A DNA stretch of 64,000 bases from Paenibacillus humicola (GTDB lineage: Bacteria > Bacillota > Bacilli > Paenibacillales > Paenibacillaceae): contig NZ_JAQGPL010000001.1 of NCBI RefSeq assembly GCF_028826105.1, positions 1,204,501 through 1,268,500 on the forward strand, read 5' to 3'. Within the stretch, counting starts at the first letter, position 1, and every line of letters starts with the position of its first letter. Position numbers and translations under genes: made by a program. The notes under the pieces are model-generated. The model was given only the letters and a program-made list of their open reading frames with translations. It did not search any database and had not been told where the DNA came from. Positions 32,294 to 40,938 of this stretch are shown here, one piece after another.

Positions 32294-33721
32294 ATGATCT
32301 GGGCTCTGCTGGCGCTGGCCGTATTTGTCGTACAAATCGCGGCCGTGCTCGCCGCCGAATTCAGAAGGCCTGCCAAAGCCGTCGCCTGGCTGCTGGTCCT
32401 GTTCGCATGTCCGCCGCTCGGTTTTTTCCTTTATTATTATTTGGCCCGGGAGTACAAGGCGAAACGGAGCTTCACGGAACGCGCCGCCGGCAGCCGCGAA
32501 CTGAGCCATGCCGCGCTGAGCCGGTGCAAGCCGGTCAGCAGCCTATCCGACGTGAACGGTGACCGGTTCGAGCATCAGGAGCGGCTGTTCGGACTGCTGC
32601 AGAGCTTCGCGGCTTCGCCGGCAACGTGCCGTAACGAAACGAAGGTGCTGACGAACGCGGAAGCGGCGTTTGCGGCGATTTTCGATGCGATTGCCTCGGC
32701 GCGGCACCACATTCACGTGGAATATTATACGATTCGCGCCGACGAAATCGGGCAGCGGTTCAAGGACGCGCTAATTCGCAAGGCGAAGGAGGGCGTCGAG
32801 GTTCGGGTTATTTACGACGGGCTGGGCAGCGTGGGGCTCGCTCAAAGCTATATCGACGAGCTCCGGGACGCGGGCGTGCGGACGCAGTGCTTCCTGGCGC
32901 CGAAAATCGCCTTTTTCGAGAAGCGGATGAACTACCGGAATCATCGCAAAAACGTGATCGTTGACGGGCGGATCGGCTTTGTCGGCGGCATCAATATCGG
33001 GGACGAGTATTTGGGAGCCGATCCGAAGCTCGGCTTTTGGCGCGATACCCATCTGCAGCTGGAGGGAGACGCCGTCTATTTTCTGCAAAACGTCTTTTTG
33101 AAGGACTGGCGGTTTACCGCGGGGGAAAGGCTGGAGGCTTCCAAATATATGCCCGTGCACGGGTGCGCCGGACGCGAACGGGTGCAAATCGTCGCCAGCG
33201 GGCCGGATACGGCGGACGATCGGACGCTCGAATATGTGTTTGCCGCGGTATCGGCGGCGAAAATCCGCCTTTATATCACGACGCCGTATTTCATTCCCGA
33301 TCCGAGCGTGCTGATGGGGCTGCGGACGGCGGCGCTCAGCGGGGTGGATGTGCGGATCATTTTGCCCGGCGTAGCGGATACGAAGATCGTGCTCTACGCC
33401 TCGCTGTCGTACGTGGAGGAGATGCTCGCGGCAGGCGTCCGGATTTACCGATACCGAAGCGGCTTCATACATGCAAAGGTAATGATCGTCGACGATCTGC
33501 TCGCGAGCGTGGGCACGGCGAATATGGACATGCGCAGCTTCTACAGTAATTTCGAGCTGAACGCCCTGCTGCTCAGCGAACCGGCGATCCGGCGGCTCGA
33601 AGCGGATTTCCGGCAGGATCTGCTCAACAGCGACGAACTCGATCTGCACACGTTCAGGAAACGCTCCCGCCGGCAAAAGGCCTATGAGGCCGCCGCCCGG
33701 ATGCTGTCGCCGCTGTTATAG
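32294..33721 (+). CDS. cls: Cardiolipin synthase (phospholipase D family)
   Basis: 475 residues. Two N-terminal membrane helices (about 3-22 and 33-52, with a YYYLARE border) are followed by two phospholipase D domains. The first HKD block is NHRKNVIVDGRIGFVGGINIGDEY and the second is GFIHAKVMIVDDLLASVGTANMDMRSF. It joins two phosphatidylglycerols to cardiolipin and glycerol at the inner membrane face. GGGAGGGACGGGC precedes the ATG. Full length for the family. Confidence 0.95.
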   Translation: MIWALLALAVFVVQIAAVLAAEFRRPAKAVAWLLVLFACPPLGFFLYYYLAREYKAKRSFTERAAGSRELSHAALSRCKPVSSLSDVNGDRFEHQERLFGLLQSFAASPATCRNETKVLTNAEAAFAAIFDAIASARHHIHVEYYTIRADEIGQRFKDALIRKAKEGVEVRVIYDGLGSVGLAQSYIDELRDAGVRTQCFLAPKIAFFEKRMNYRNHRKNVIVDGRIGFVGGINIGDEYLGADPKLGFWRDTHLQLEGDAVYFLQNVFLKDWRFTAGERLEASKYMPVHGCAGRERVQIVASGPDTADDRTLEYVFAAVSAAKIRLYITTPYFIPDPSVLMGLRTAALSGVDVRIILPGVADTKIVLYASLSYVEEMLAAGVRIYRYRSGFIHAKVMIVDDLLASVGTANMDMRSFYSNFELNALLLSEPAIRRLEADFRQDLLNSDELDLHTFRKRSRRQKAYEAAARMLSPLL

Positions 33722-33738
33722 TGAAGCATGGAGCACAG

Positions 33739-33762
33739 CAAAAAAAGAGGGGTTTCCCCCTC
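33739..33762 (-). terminator. Terminator for the minus-strand small genes
   Basis: On the minus strand, a GAGGGG / CCCCTC stem (33747-33752 with 33757-33762) is followed by seven T residues. It ends the 34.3-33.8 kb transcript and may also slow readthrough from cls. Confidence 0.8.
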
Positions 33763-33778
33763 CCTGGTCGATGAAGCC

Positions 33779-34006
33779 TCATTCTTGAATCGGGTCCGGA
33801 ATCCAGCCGCCTTCCTGGAGCTGGCTGTTTGTTTTCATCCCTTTCATATCGTTGCCGAGCCGCCTCATATCCTGCTCGTCCTGTACCATATGGCCGTTGC
33901 GCGCTTCCTCGATCGGCGAAGATTTGCGCCCGGCCTGGCCGGAGGACGGCTGACGCGGCTGATCAGGCCCGGGTCCGTTCGTCTGAACTTCCGTTTGCTT
34001 GCTCAT
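33779..34006 (-). CDS. Small hydrophilic protein, unknown
   Basis: 75 residues, MSKQTEVQTNGPGPDQPRQP and on to WIPDPIQE, rich in Gln, Asn, Pro and charged residues and probably disordered. GAAGGAGCGACC precedes it. Its first 44 bases overlap the end of the YtxH-like gene in another frame, so the two are coupled. The composition resembles small spore or stress proteins, but I cannot place it in a family. Confidence 0.65.
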   Translation of the reverse strand: MSKQTEVQTNGPGPDQPRQPSSGQAGRKSSPIEEARNGHMVQDEQDMRRLGNDMKGMKTNSQLQEGGWIPDPIQE

Positions 34007-34340
34007 GCATGGTCGCTCCTTCCTCTTCGCGATGCTTGGAATTCAGCAAATGCGCCGTTTGTTCCGCTGCCGAAGCCGCCTTGTTTACGGCCGTCCGGCT
34101 CAAATCGCCGACGCGGTCGCTCACTTCGGATACTTTGCCCATGGCCGAAGATGCGATTGCGGACGCCCTGTCGCGGGCGGCCGACGACCATTCGGTGGTT
34201 TTGCAGCGGATCGTCTCCCGCATTTCTTTTCCGGATTTTGGAGTCATCAGCATGGCAGCCGCCGCGCCGACGGCGCTGCCGATGAGTATTCCCTTCACCA
34301 TACTACGCCCGCTTGCTTGACCATTATTCATTTTTTCCAT
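33963..34340 (-). CDS. YtxH-like general stress protein
   Basis: 125 residues from the ATG at 34340, after AGAGGAGTG. One N-terminal hydrophobic segment, VKGILIGSAVGAAAAMLMTPKSGKEMRETI, is the YtxH signature. A long Ala/Ser-rich amphipathic helix follows. YtxH-type proteins are membrane-anchored stress proteins of unknown mechanism. Confidence 0.8.
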   Translation of the reverse strand: MEKMNNGQASGRSMVKGILIGSAVGAAAAMLMTPKSGKEMRETIRCKTTEWSSAARDRASAIASSAMGKVSEVSDRVGDLSRTAVNKAASAAEQTAHLLNSKHREEEGATMHEQANGSSDERTRA

Positions 34341-34497
34341 GTTGATCACTCCTCTTCTGTCAAATGGGAAGCGGCGGCGCCTACAGGACAGCCGTCGCTG
34401 TATGGTTACTTATAACCGGGAGAACCGGTATTGAAACGAAACCCCGATTCAGCGAATAGGCTAAGGTACGGGATGAAGGGGGAGGAGGCAGGATCCG

Positions 34498-35613
34498 ATG
34501 AAGGAGCGGGAACCGAAGATGGATCACAATTCGATGATGGACCAGGAACCGATGATGGAGCACAATTCGATGAACGAAGGAAACGAAGCGGACGAATCGG
34601 GGCGCGTGCTTGGCGTTCCGTTGGTGAGAACGACCAGGGGCGGCCGTACGGAAAATGTGCATGCCGGACATGCCGCCGTCGTTTCGGCGGACGGCGAGCT
34701 GCTGCGCTTCGCGGGCGATGCCGGCGTCTGGACGTTTATGCGTTCGACGGCAAAGCCGGTGCAGGCGCTGCCTGCGGTGCTCGGCGGCGTCCTCGAGGCG
34801 TATGGCCTTGATGAGGCGGCGCTGGCGATGATGTGCGCCTCGCATCAGGGCGGGCCGGAGCATTTGGCGGTGCTGGAGCGCATGCTGTGGCAAACCGGCG
34901 TCCGCGAGGAGCAGCTGGCGTTCGGCCCGGCGCTGCCGTCCGGGGAGCGGGCCAGGCATGAGCTGCTGCGAAGCGGCGGCGGGCCGCGCAAGCTGTACCA
35001 CGTTTGCGCGGGCAAGCATATCGGCATGCTTGCGCTGTGCAGGCTGCGCGGATGGCCGCTCGAAACGTATACGCGGCCGGACCATCCGCTTCAGCGCGAG
35101 CTGCTGCGGCTGGTCGCGGACATCGCGGGCATGCCGCCGGAGGCGGTCGGGCTCGCCGTCGACGGCTGCGGCCTGCCCGTCTTCGCGCTGCCGCTGCGGC
35201 GGCTCGCGCTCGTCTACGCGCGGCTGTCCGCCCGGCCTGCCGAATGGGCGGACGACGCCGTCCGCGCCTCGGCGGAACGCATCGCCGCGGCGATGAACCG
35301 CCACCCAGCCCTGGTCGAAGGACCCGGGCGGCTGGCGAGCGTCATGCTCGGCGACGGGAACATCGTCGCCAAAAGCGGCGCGCAGGGCGTCTTCGTCTTC
35401 GCCCTGCGCAGGGAACGGCTCGCCGTCGCGCTCAAGCTGGCGGACGGCGGCGAAACCGCCTGGCCCGAAGCGGTCTGCGCGGCGCTCGGGCAGCTGGGCT
35501 GCGGCGGGGAGCTCGTCCGCCGCATCCGCGAGCAATTCCCGCCGTCGATCCGCAACGACGCGGGGCAAACGGTCGGGCGGACGGAGCCGGTTTTCCGGCT
35601 GGAGTCGCCCTGA
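34498..35613 (+). CDS. Rhizobial-type (class 3-like) L-asparaginase
   Basis: 371 residues. RSTAKPVQALP, CASHQGGPEHLAVLERML, YHVCAGKHIGMLALC, VDGCGLPVF and AKSGAQGVFVFAL are the conserved blocks of the asparaginase II family typified by Rhizobium etli ReAV, with its Ser-Lys pairs and metal-binding Cys. It hydrolyses L-asparagine to aspartate and ammonia. The first 36 residues (MKEREPKMDHNSMMDQ and on) hold a short duplicated HNSM stretch and are not part of the domain. GGAGGAGG supports the ATG at 34498, but a later start is possible. Very GC-rich. Confidence 0.9.
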   Translation: MKEREPKMDHNSMMDQEPMMEHNSMNEGNEADESGRVLGVPLVRTTRGGRTENVHAGHAAVVSADGELLRFAGDAGVWTFMRSTAKPVQALPAVLGGVLEAYGLDEAALAMMCASHQGGPEHLAVLERMLWQTGVREEQLAFGPALPSGERARHELLRSGGGPRKLYHVCAGKHIGMLALCRLRGWPLETYTRPDHPLQRELLRLVADIAGMPPEAVGLAVDGCGLPVFALPLRRLALVYARLSARPAEWADDAVRASAERIAAAMNRHPALVEGPGRLASVMLGDGNIVAKSGAQGVFVFALRRERLAVALKLADGGETAWPEAVCAALGQLGCGGELVRRIREQFPPSIRNDAGQTVGRTEPVFRLESP

Positions 35614-35694
35614 CCGAATGCCGGCGCTCGCCTTAAGCACCGGCAGGGAAGGCGCCATGGATTTTGGCTCTCAAAGTAACCGCTGTGAAACGAA

Positions 35695-35745
35695 GACCGC
35701 CCCGGAACGCGAACCTGGTTCGCGCACGGGGCGGTCTGATTTTTC
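35695..35745 (+). terminator. Terminator after asparaginase
   Basis: GACCGCCCC (35695-35703) pairs with GGGGCGGTC (35728-35736), with an inner CGCGAACC / GGTTCGCG stem, followed by TGATTTTT. It lies between convergent genes and may also work on the minus strand. Confidence 0.85.
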
Positions 35746-35753
35746 AGGGCGGG

Positions 35754-35960
35754 CTAGAAGCCTTTGTATTGCGGCTCCTCGTTTTCCAGCTGCTGCACGC
35801 GCGATTCGACCTGCTGCACGATCTGCTCCGTTTGCTGGGCGCAGTTCGTAAACAATGTCTTTGCTTCCTGGTTTTGCGTGCCGAGCGCGAACTGCTCGAG
35901 GTTCGCCTGCGCGCTTTTCAGCGAAGCGAGGCATGTTTTTACTTGTGTGGCGATGGTCAC
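35754..35960 (-). CDS. DUF1657 protein
   Basis: 68 residues from the GTG at 35960 (GGGAGG nine nt upstream). TIATQVKTCLASLKSAQANLEQFAL, then AKTLFTNCAQQTEQIVQQVESRVQQLENEEPQYKGF, is a typical DUF1657 helical pair with the family's closing EEPQYKGF. DUF1657 proteins recur beside mobile spoVA operons in spore formers. It is divergent from the YetF-like gene, which ends in a second DUF1657 domain. Confidence 0.88.
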   Translation of the reverse strand: MTIATQVKTCLASLKSAQANLEQFALGTQNQEAKTLFTNCAQQTEQIVQQVESRVQQLENEEPQYKGF

Positions 35961-36150
35961 GTTGTTGTTCCTCCCTCGTCGGTCTGGTGATGAAAAACCA
36001 CAAACCATAAATTCCCCTGGCTGTCGGCCTCCTATTCTTGGGAAACTCCGATCTAAATTCCATAATTTCACTTTACTATCCATGGGCGCCGCGGCAAATA
36101 ATGAAGGCGTAATGTTGCGGAAGGAACAAGCGAAGCGGAGGTGCTTTCGG

Positions 36151-37005
36151 TTGCCGGATTGGTCCAGAATCGCGATTCAAACCTTTGGTGCGGTCATTGC
36201 GCTATTCCTGATGACCAAAGTAATGGGCAAGCGACAGGTTTCCCATTTGTCGTTTTTCGAGTATATCACCGGGATTACGATCGGCAATTTGGCCGCCTAC
36301 ATCTCGCTCGAAACGGAATGGTATCTGGGGCTCGTCTCCATGGTCGTCTGGGCGCTCGTTTCGCTCGGCATCGAATTCGCGCAGCTTAAGAGCAAGAAGG
36401 CGCGGGATTTGATCGACGGCAAGCCGCGGGTGCTCATCAAGGAAGGCAAAATTTTGGAAGACAACATGAAAAAAGAACGGATCACGACGGACGAGCTGCT
36501 TCAGCAGCTGCGGAAAAAGAACATTTTCCGGGCTGCGGACGTCGAGTTCGCGGTCATGGAAGCGAACGGCGACATCAACGTACTGCTGCAAAAGAAGCAC
36601 CAGCCGCTGACGGCGTATCATTTGGGCGTACAGGTCGGTCCCGAGCAGGAGCCGCAGGCGGTCATCATGGACGGCAAAATTATGGACGAGCCGCTTGCGA
36701 CGAGGGGGCTCAGCCGGGATTGGCTCATGACGGAGCTGGAGAAAGCCGGCGTCAGCGCCGATAACGTCGTGCTCGGGCAGGTGGATACATACGGCCAGCT
36801 TTACGTCGATTTGTTCGACGACCAAATCAAGGTCGCCGAGCCGCAAGTGAAAGCCGTGCTGCTTGCCCAGCTGAAAAAATGCGCCGCCGACATCGAAATG
36901 TTCGGCCTTTCAACGAAGGACCAGAGCGCCAAGTCGATGTACGAAGACTGCTGGATCAAGCTGGAGCGGGTCATCGATGACGTGACACCTTATTTGCACC
37001 GATAG
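36151..37005 (+). CDS. YetF-like DUF421 membrane protein fused to DUF1657
   Basis: 284 residues from the TTG at 36151, seven nt after GGAGGTG. There are three N-terminal membrane helices (first IAIQTFGAVIALFLMTKVMGKRQ), then the cytoplasmic YetF domain (GKPRVLIKEGKILEDNMKKERITTDELLQQLRKK and on). From about residue 225 comes a DUF1657 domain (KAVLLAQLKKCAADIEMFGLSTKDQSAKSMYEDC). This fusion is known from spoVA2mob-type operons linked to spore heat resistance. It is 11 bp before spoVAC and part of that operon. Confidence 0.88.
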   Translation: MPDWSRIAIQTFGAVIALFLMTKVMGKRQVSHLSFFEYITGITIGNLAAYISLETEWYLGLVSMVVWALVSLGIEFAQLKSKKARDLIDGKPRVLIKEGKILEDNMKKERITTDELLQQLRKKNIFRAADVEFAVMEANGDINVLLQKKHQPLTAYHLGVQVGPEQEPQAVIMDGKIMDEPLATRGLSRDWLMTELEKAGVSADNVVLGQVDTYGQLYVDLFDDQIKVAEPQVKAVLLAQLKKCAADIEMFGLSTKDQSAKSMYEDCWIKLERVIDDVTPYLHR

Positions 37006-37016
37006 GAGGAAGCGCC

Positions 37017-37490
37017 ATGGCGAACAACAAAAAGAAAAAAATGACTCCCGTTCAGCAGCAGTACGACCTGCTGTCCAAAAGCCGCGAGCCGAAGCGGCCC
37101 GTGCTGGCCAACTGCGCCCGCGCCTTCTTGGTCGGAGGGCTGATCTGCATCGTCGGTCAGGCGGTATCGGACGCCTTTATCCGCTGGGGCGGCTTTAACG
37201 ACGACAACGCGTCGAAGCCGACCGTCGCGGTCATGATCATTTTGTCCGTCATCCTCACATGCCTCGGGGTGTACGACAAGCTGGCCCAATGGGCAGGCGC
37301 CGGCTCGGCCGTTCCGGTGACGGGCTTCGCCAATTCCATGGCTTCTACGGCGATCGAGTACCGCAGCGAAGGGCTTGTTCTGGGCGTGGGCGGACAAATG
37401 TTCAAGCTCGCCGGGGCGGTCATCGTTTACGGAGCCGTGGCGGCGTTTATTATCGGTATTTTGCATTGGGTGTTCAAGGTCAGCTTTTAG
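37017..37490 (+). CDS. spoVAC: Stage V sporulation protein AC
   Basis: 157 residues: a basic start (MANNKKKKMTPVQQQYD) and four membrane helices, with RAFLVGGLICIVGQAV and GAGSAVPVTGFANSMASTAIEYRSEGLVLGVGGQMFKLAGAVIVYG matching SpoVAC. SpoVA proteins move Ca-dipicolinate through the inner spore membrane; SpoVAC forms the mechanosensitive part. AGGAGGAAGCGCC precedes the ATG. Second gene of the group; spoVAD follows after 24 bp. Confidence 0.95.
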   Translation: MANNKKKKMTPVQQQYDLLSKSREPKRPVLANCARAFLVGGLICIVGQAVSDAFIRWGGFNDDNASKPTVAVMIILSVILTCLGVYDKLAQWAGAGSAVPVTGFANSMASTAIEYRSEGLVLGVGGQMFKLAGAVIVYGAVAAFIIGILHWVFKVSF

Positions 37491-37514
37491 CAAACAGGGT
37501 GGAGGCGACAAGCG

Positions 37515-38537
37515 ATGCTAAAGGGTCATCAAAGCTGGATATTCGAGCGCAGGCCCGTCATCAAAGCGACGGCAACCGTCGTCGGCCCTTTTGAAGGGCA
37601 GGGCCCGCTGGCCGAGGATTTCTCGATCATTCACGGCGACCTGTCGCTCGGGGAGGACAGCTGGGAGAAGGCGGAGAAAAAGCTGTTCGAGGAAGCGGCC
37701 AAGCTGGCGATCGAGAACGCCGGCCTCACGCAGGAACAGGTGCAGTTCTATATCGGCGGCGACCTGATGAACCAGATCATCAGCAGCAGCTTTGCCGCGC
37801 GGACGCTGACCATTCCGTATCTCGGCATCTTCGGGGCCTGCTCGACGTCGATGGAAGGGCTCGCGCTGGCCGCGTTTATCGTGAACGGCGGCGGCGCCAA
37901 ATTCGCGCTTGCCGGCACCTGCAGCCACAACGCCAGCGTCGAGAAGCAGTTCCGCTACCCGACCGAATACGGCTCGCAGAAGCCGCCGACCGCCCAGTTT
38001 ACCGTAACCGGCGCGGGAGCGGCCGTCGTAGCCGCGCACGGGAGCGGGCCGGTCGTCGCGTCGGCGACGATCGGGCGCGTCGTCGACATGGGCATCACCG
38101 ACCCGTTCAATATGGGGGCCGCGATGGCGCCGGCGGCGGTCGATACGATCGAGGCGCACTTCCGCGACCTGCAGATCGGCCCGGAGCATTACGATTTGAT
38201 CGTCACCGGCGACCTCTCCAAGGTCGGTTATGCGATTGCGAACGATTTGTTCGTGAAGCACGGCATTCCGATGGACAAGACACAGTATGCGGACTGCGGC
38301 ATGATGATTTACGATTACGGGAAGCAGAAGGTGCAGGCCGGCGCCAGCGGCTGCGGCTGCTCGGCCGTCGTGACGTACGGCCACCTGCTGAACCGGATGC
38401 GAAGGGGAGAGCTGAAGCGGATGCTGGTGGTCGCCACCGGCGCGCTGCTCTCGCCTCTATCCTTCCAGCAGGGGGAGAGCATCCCCTGCATCGCCCATGC
38501 GGTGGCGATCGAAAGCGCCGAAGCCGCATCCCAGTAA
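37515..38537 (+). CDS. spoVAD: Stage V sporulation protein AD
   Basis: 340 residues of thiolase-like fold: FGACSTSMEGLALAAFIVNGG, CSHNASVEKQFRYPTEYG, VTGAGAAVVA, and YDLIVTGDLSKVGYAIANDL. SpoVAD binds dipicolinate in the SpoVA channel. Normally spoVAE (or VAEb) follows, but here a strong terminator comes seven bp after the stop and no VAE gene is present, so the three-gene core is incomplete in this operon. Confidence 0.95.
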   Translation: MLKGHQSWIFERRPVIKATATVVGPFEGQGPLAEDFSIIHGDLSLGEDSWEKAEKKLFEEAAKLAIENAGLTQEQVQFYIGGDLMNQIISSSFAARTLTIPYLGIFGACSTSMEGLALAAFIVNGGGAKFALAGTCSHNASVEKQFRYPTEYGSQKPPTAQFTVTGAGAAVVAAHGSGPVVASATIGRVVDMGITDPFNMGAAMAPAAVDTIEAHFRDLQIGPEHYDLIVTGDLSKVGYAIANDLFVKHGIPMDKTQYADCGMMIYDYGKQKVQAGASGCGCSAVVTYGHLLNRMRRGELKRMLVVATGALLSPLSFQQGESIPCIAHAVAIESAEAASQ

Positions 38538-38543
38538 CGCAGC

Positions 38544-38587
38544 AGCGCCGGAAACGGGACCAACCTCCCGGACCGGCGCTTTTTTTA
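38544..38587 (+). terminator. Terminator after spoVAD
   Basis: AGCGCCGG (38544-38551) pairs with CCGGCGCT (38573-38580), with an inner CGGGA/TCCCG pair, and seven T residues follow. Confidence 0.92.
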
Positions 38588-38738
38588 TTTCTCTCGCCCG
38601 GCAGTGGGCGGGATTTTTTTTCGGCCGGAAAATCGGCGGGCACGTTTCAGCCCGTCCGCGATTGGTTTATTACCTGCATAAGACAGAGCAGTACACGCGG
38701 ATCCGCAAAAAAACCAATCGAAAGAAAGGTGATGTTTC

Positions 38739-38900
38739 ATGCTGGGATGGGCTCTGTTATTCTTTCTCGTTGCTGTTGTTGCCGGAATACTCGGGTTCTT
38801 TTCGCTGGCCGCCACGGCGGCGGGAATCGCCAAAATTCTGTTTGTCGTTTTCCTCATTCTGTTCGTCGTCTCGCTTATTTTCGGAAGACGAAGAGCTTGA
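38739..38900 (+). CDS. DUF1328 small membrane protein
   Basis: 53 residues: [20 protein letters not shown], then [20 protein letters not shown] and a basic end (FGRRRA). Two membrane helices with the [12 protein letters not shown] core are diagnostic of DUF1328. AAAGGTGATGTTTC precedes the ATG. Usually stress-related; function not known. The hairpin repeat array begins 11 bp after its stop. Confidence 0.88.
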   Translation: MLGWALLFFLVAVVAGILGFFSLAATAAGIAKILFVVFLILFVVSLIFGRRRA

Positions 38901-38910
38901 CGCTGACTGA

Positions 38911-39174
38911 TGCTTAGCGGAAGCTTTTTCTTCGAAAAAACAAAGCGTATGCTTACGAAGCTGCATTTTTCCAAAAATGCTTAGCTGTGCTTACGAGCTG
39001 CATTTTTTTCAAAAAATGCTAAGCGTATGCTTACGAAGCTGCATTTTTCCAAAAAATCGTGTTTGCGAAGCCACATTTTTCTAGAAAAATGCTTAGTGGA
39101 TGCTTACGAAGTAGCATTTTTCCAAAAATGCTTAGCTGTGCTTACGAGCTGCATTTTTTTCAAAAAATGCTTAG
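38911..39174 (+). repeat. Tandem hairpin array of about 38-bp units
   Basis: Six clear imperfect copies of a unit starting TGCTTACGAAGCTGCATTTT start at about 38950, 38988, 39028, 39063, 39101 and 39139, with a degenerate copy from 38911. Each unit ends in a self-complementary part GCATTTTTCC-AAAAATGC, so each can form a hairpin. Copies 1-2 and 5-6 are nearly identical as pairs, pointing to block duplication. The last unit runs directly into the ribosome site (AGGAGGCGATCAAT) of the stress gene at 39187, so the array is that gene's leader or promoter region. Confidence 0.9.
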
Positions 39175-39186
39175 GAGGCGATCAAT

Positions 39187-39600
39187 ATGGGAATCAATGA
39201 AATCAAAGACGTCCGCTTGACGAACGTGCACACGGTGAACACCCTTGGAGAAGCGCGCGAGCAGCTGGAGCGTTACCGTCAGCTCGGGTACAGCGACGAC
39301 CGCCTGTTTGTGCTGACGCACGAAGACGAGCGGACGAAGCGGCTTGCCGAAGAAACGGATACCGGGCGAATCGGCGTATTCGAGGAAGGGATCGGCACGG
39401 CGATCGCCAACATTTTCCGTTCCAAAGGGGACGAGCTGAGGGCGAAGATGCGATCGGTCGGCATCGCGGACGACGTCGCGGAGAAGCTGGAGCGCGAGCT
39501 GGACCGGGATAAAATCGTCGTCATCGCCTGGGGCGGAACGCCTTACGAGAACGGGGAGTACGATCCGGCGATCGTCTATTACCCGCCGTATTATCTGTAA
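39187..39600 (+). CDS. General stress protein 17M-like (YflT family)
   Basis: 137 residues. LTNVHTVNTLGEAREQLERYRQLGYSDDRLFVLTHEDERTKRLAEETDT is the YflT/GSP-17M N-terminal domain. The C-terminal half, LGI-like ADDVAEKLERELDRDKIVVIAWGG, is the DDxxxxYExxL-type tail seen in this family. Induced by general stress in Bacillus; mechanism unknown. AGGAGGCG precedes the ATG and lies immediately after the hairpin array. Confidence 0.85.
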   Translation: MGINEIKDVRLTNVHTVNTLGEAREQLERYRQLGYSDDRLFVLTHEDERTKRLAEETDTGRIGVFEEGIGTAIANIFRSKGDELRAKMRSVGIADDVAEKLERELDRDKIVVIAWGGTPYENGEYDPAIVYYPPYYL

Positions 39601-39640
39601 TCGCCGCACATTTTCGCCCCCGGGCTCACATATGCATCTG

Positions 39641-39675
39641 GTAGGCCGTTCGATCGAACGGTCTACTTTGATTTC
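39641..39675 (+). terminator. Hairpin after the stress gene
   Basis: GTAGGCCGTTCG (39641-39652) pairs with CGAACGGTCTAC (39655-39666), one G-T wobble. The following TTTGATTTC is a poor U-tract, so termination may be partial. Confidence 0.55.
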
Positions 39676-39768
39676 ACATCCGCATTCGGAGCAAGCCGCG
39701 AAGCCGACGTCCTTGTAAAGGGAAGAATGCCGAAGCGGACGCCGCTGAAGCGAAAAGGAGAACGACCT

Positions 39769-40854
39769 ATGCCGCCAATGAGCCGCTTTTTTCGCATTTG
39801 CCTCGGCGCAATCGCCCTGCTGCTCATCATCTATCTGATTGCCAAGGATAGCTTTCTGTTCCGGCCGCTCGACAAAGTGCTGAACATCCTCATCGTCCCG
39901 TTTATGCTGGCCGGATTTTTCTATTATTTACTGCGGCCGATCGTTCGCTATTTGAGGCGCCAGCGTCTGCCCAAAACGGCTGCGATCCTGATCGTCTATC
40001 TGGCTTTCGCCGTTGTGGCCGCTCTATTCGTGGTCGTCGTCTGGCCGACGCTGCAGCAGCAGATCGACAATTTCGCGAACGGAACGCCGGCGCTGGTCGA
40101 AGGCTTTAACGAGCGGTTCGCCCGGCTGCAGCATACCCGGCTCGCCTCCATGCTGGGCTTCGGCGGAACGGAGATGATCGCGAAGCTGTCGGAGCTGCTG
40201 ACCGATGCGGTCAATACGGCGTCGAGCTACATATCGAATGTCATTTCGGCTGTGACGAACTTTGTCATCGTCGTGGCTACCGCGCCGATCATTTGCTACT
40301 ACATGCTGAAGGACGGCGGCGCGATTCCCCGGGCGATCCTTCATCTCGTCCCGAAGCGGTACCGGAAGGACGGCCGCGAGGTGCTGGAGGACATCGATTC
40401 CGCGCTCAGCGGATTTATCGTCGGGAGGATGATCATTACGTTCCTGCTCGGCGTCATGATGTACATCGGGTTTCTCATCATCGGCCTCCCGTATTCGCTT
40501 CTGATCGCGCTGATCGCGACGCTGCTCAACATCATTCCCTATATCGGCCCGATTCTCGGAGCGATTCCGTGCGTGATCGTCGCCTTCATCGATTCGCCGG
40601 CGATGGTGCTGTGGGTGCTGCTCGTCGTCGTTATCGCCCAGCAAATCGAGAGCAATCTGCTGTCGCCCCACGTATACGGCAGGCGGCTCGACATTCATCC
40701 GCTCACGACGATTCTGCTGCTGCTTGTCGCGGCGGATATTGCCGGCATTCTCGGCGTTATTTTGGCCATTCCCCTCTACATGGTCGCGAAAATCGTCATC
40801 GTACGGCTGTACCGCCTGTTTCTTGCCGAAAAGGTGGAGGAGCTCGTCGAATAG
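39769..40854 (+). CDS. AI-2E family permease
   Basis: 361 residues from the ATG at 39769, eight nt after AAGGAG. Seven to eight membrane helices; a typical long loop (about 75-140) and the block PYSLLIALIATLLNIIPYIGPILGAIPCVIVAF followed by QQIESNLLSPHVYGRRLDIHPLTTILLLLVA are the AI-2E/YdiK/PerM signature. Family members include AI-2 exporters and Na+/H+ antiporters, so the substrate is open. Confidence 0.92.
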   Translation: MPPMSRFFRICLGAIALLLIIYLIAKDSFLFRPLDKVLNILIVPFMLAGFFYYLLRPIVRYLRRQRLPKTAAILIVYLAFAVVAALFVVVVWPTLQQQIDNFANGTPALVEGFNERFARLQHTRLASMLGFGGTEMIAKLSELLTDAVNTASSYISNVISAVTNFVIVVATAPIICYYMLKDGGAIPRAILHLVPKRYRKDGREVLEDIDSALSGFIVGRMIITFLLGVMMYIGFLIIGLPYSLLIALIATLLNIIPYIGPILGAIPCVIVAFIDSPAMVLWVLLVVVIAQQIESNLLSPHVYGRRLDIHPLTTILLLLVAADIAGILGVILAIPLYMVAKIVIVRLYRLFLAEKVEELVE

Positions 40855-40938
40855 CGGGACCTGCGTATGGAACCGGACCTCGGGGTACAATAATGAAATG
40901 TTTTCCATGCCGTCACCGCCGGAAAGGGAGGGGAAACC

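Noticed and set aside
34381..35658. 425-codon minus-strand frame opposite asparaginase
   Set aside because: Antisense to a gene with all family motifs; composition is that of a shadow frame.
38911..39174. CRISPR array
   Set aside because: There are no unique spacers between units: each unit is repeat throughout, and no cas genes lie nearby.
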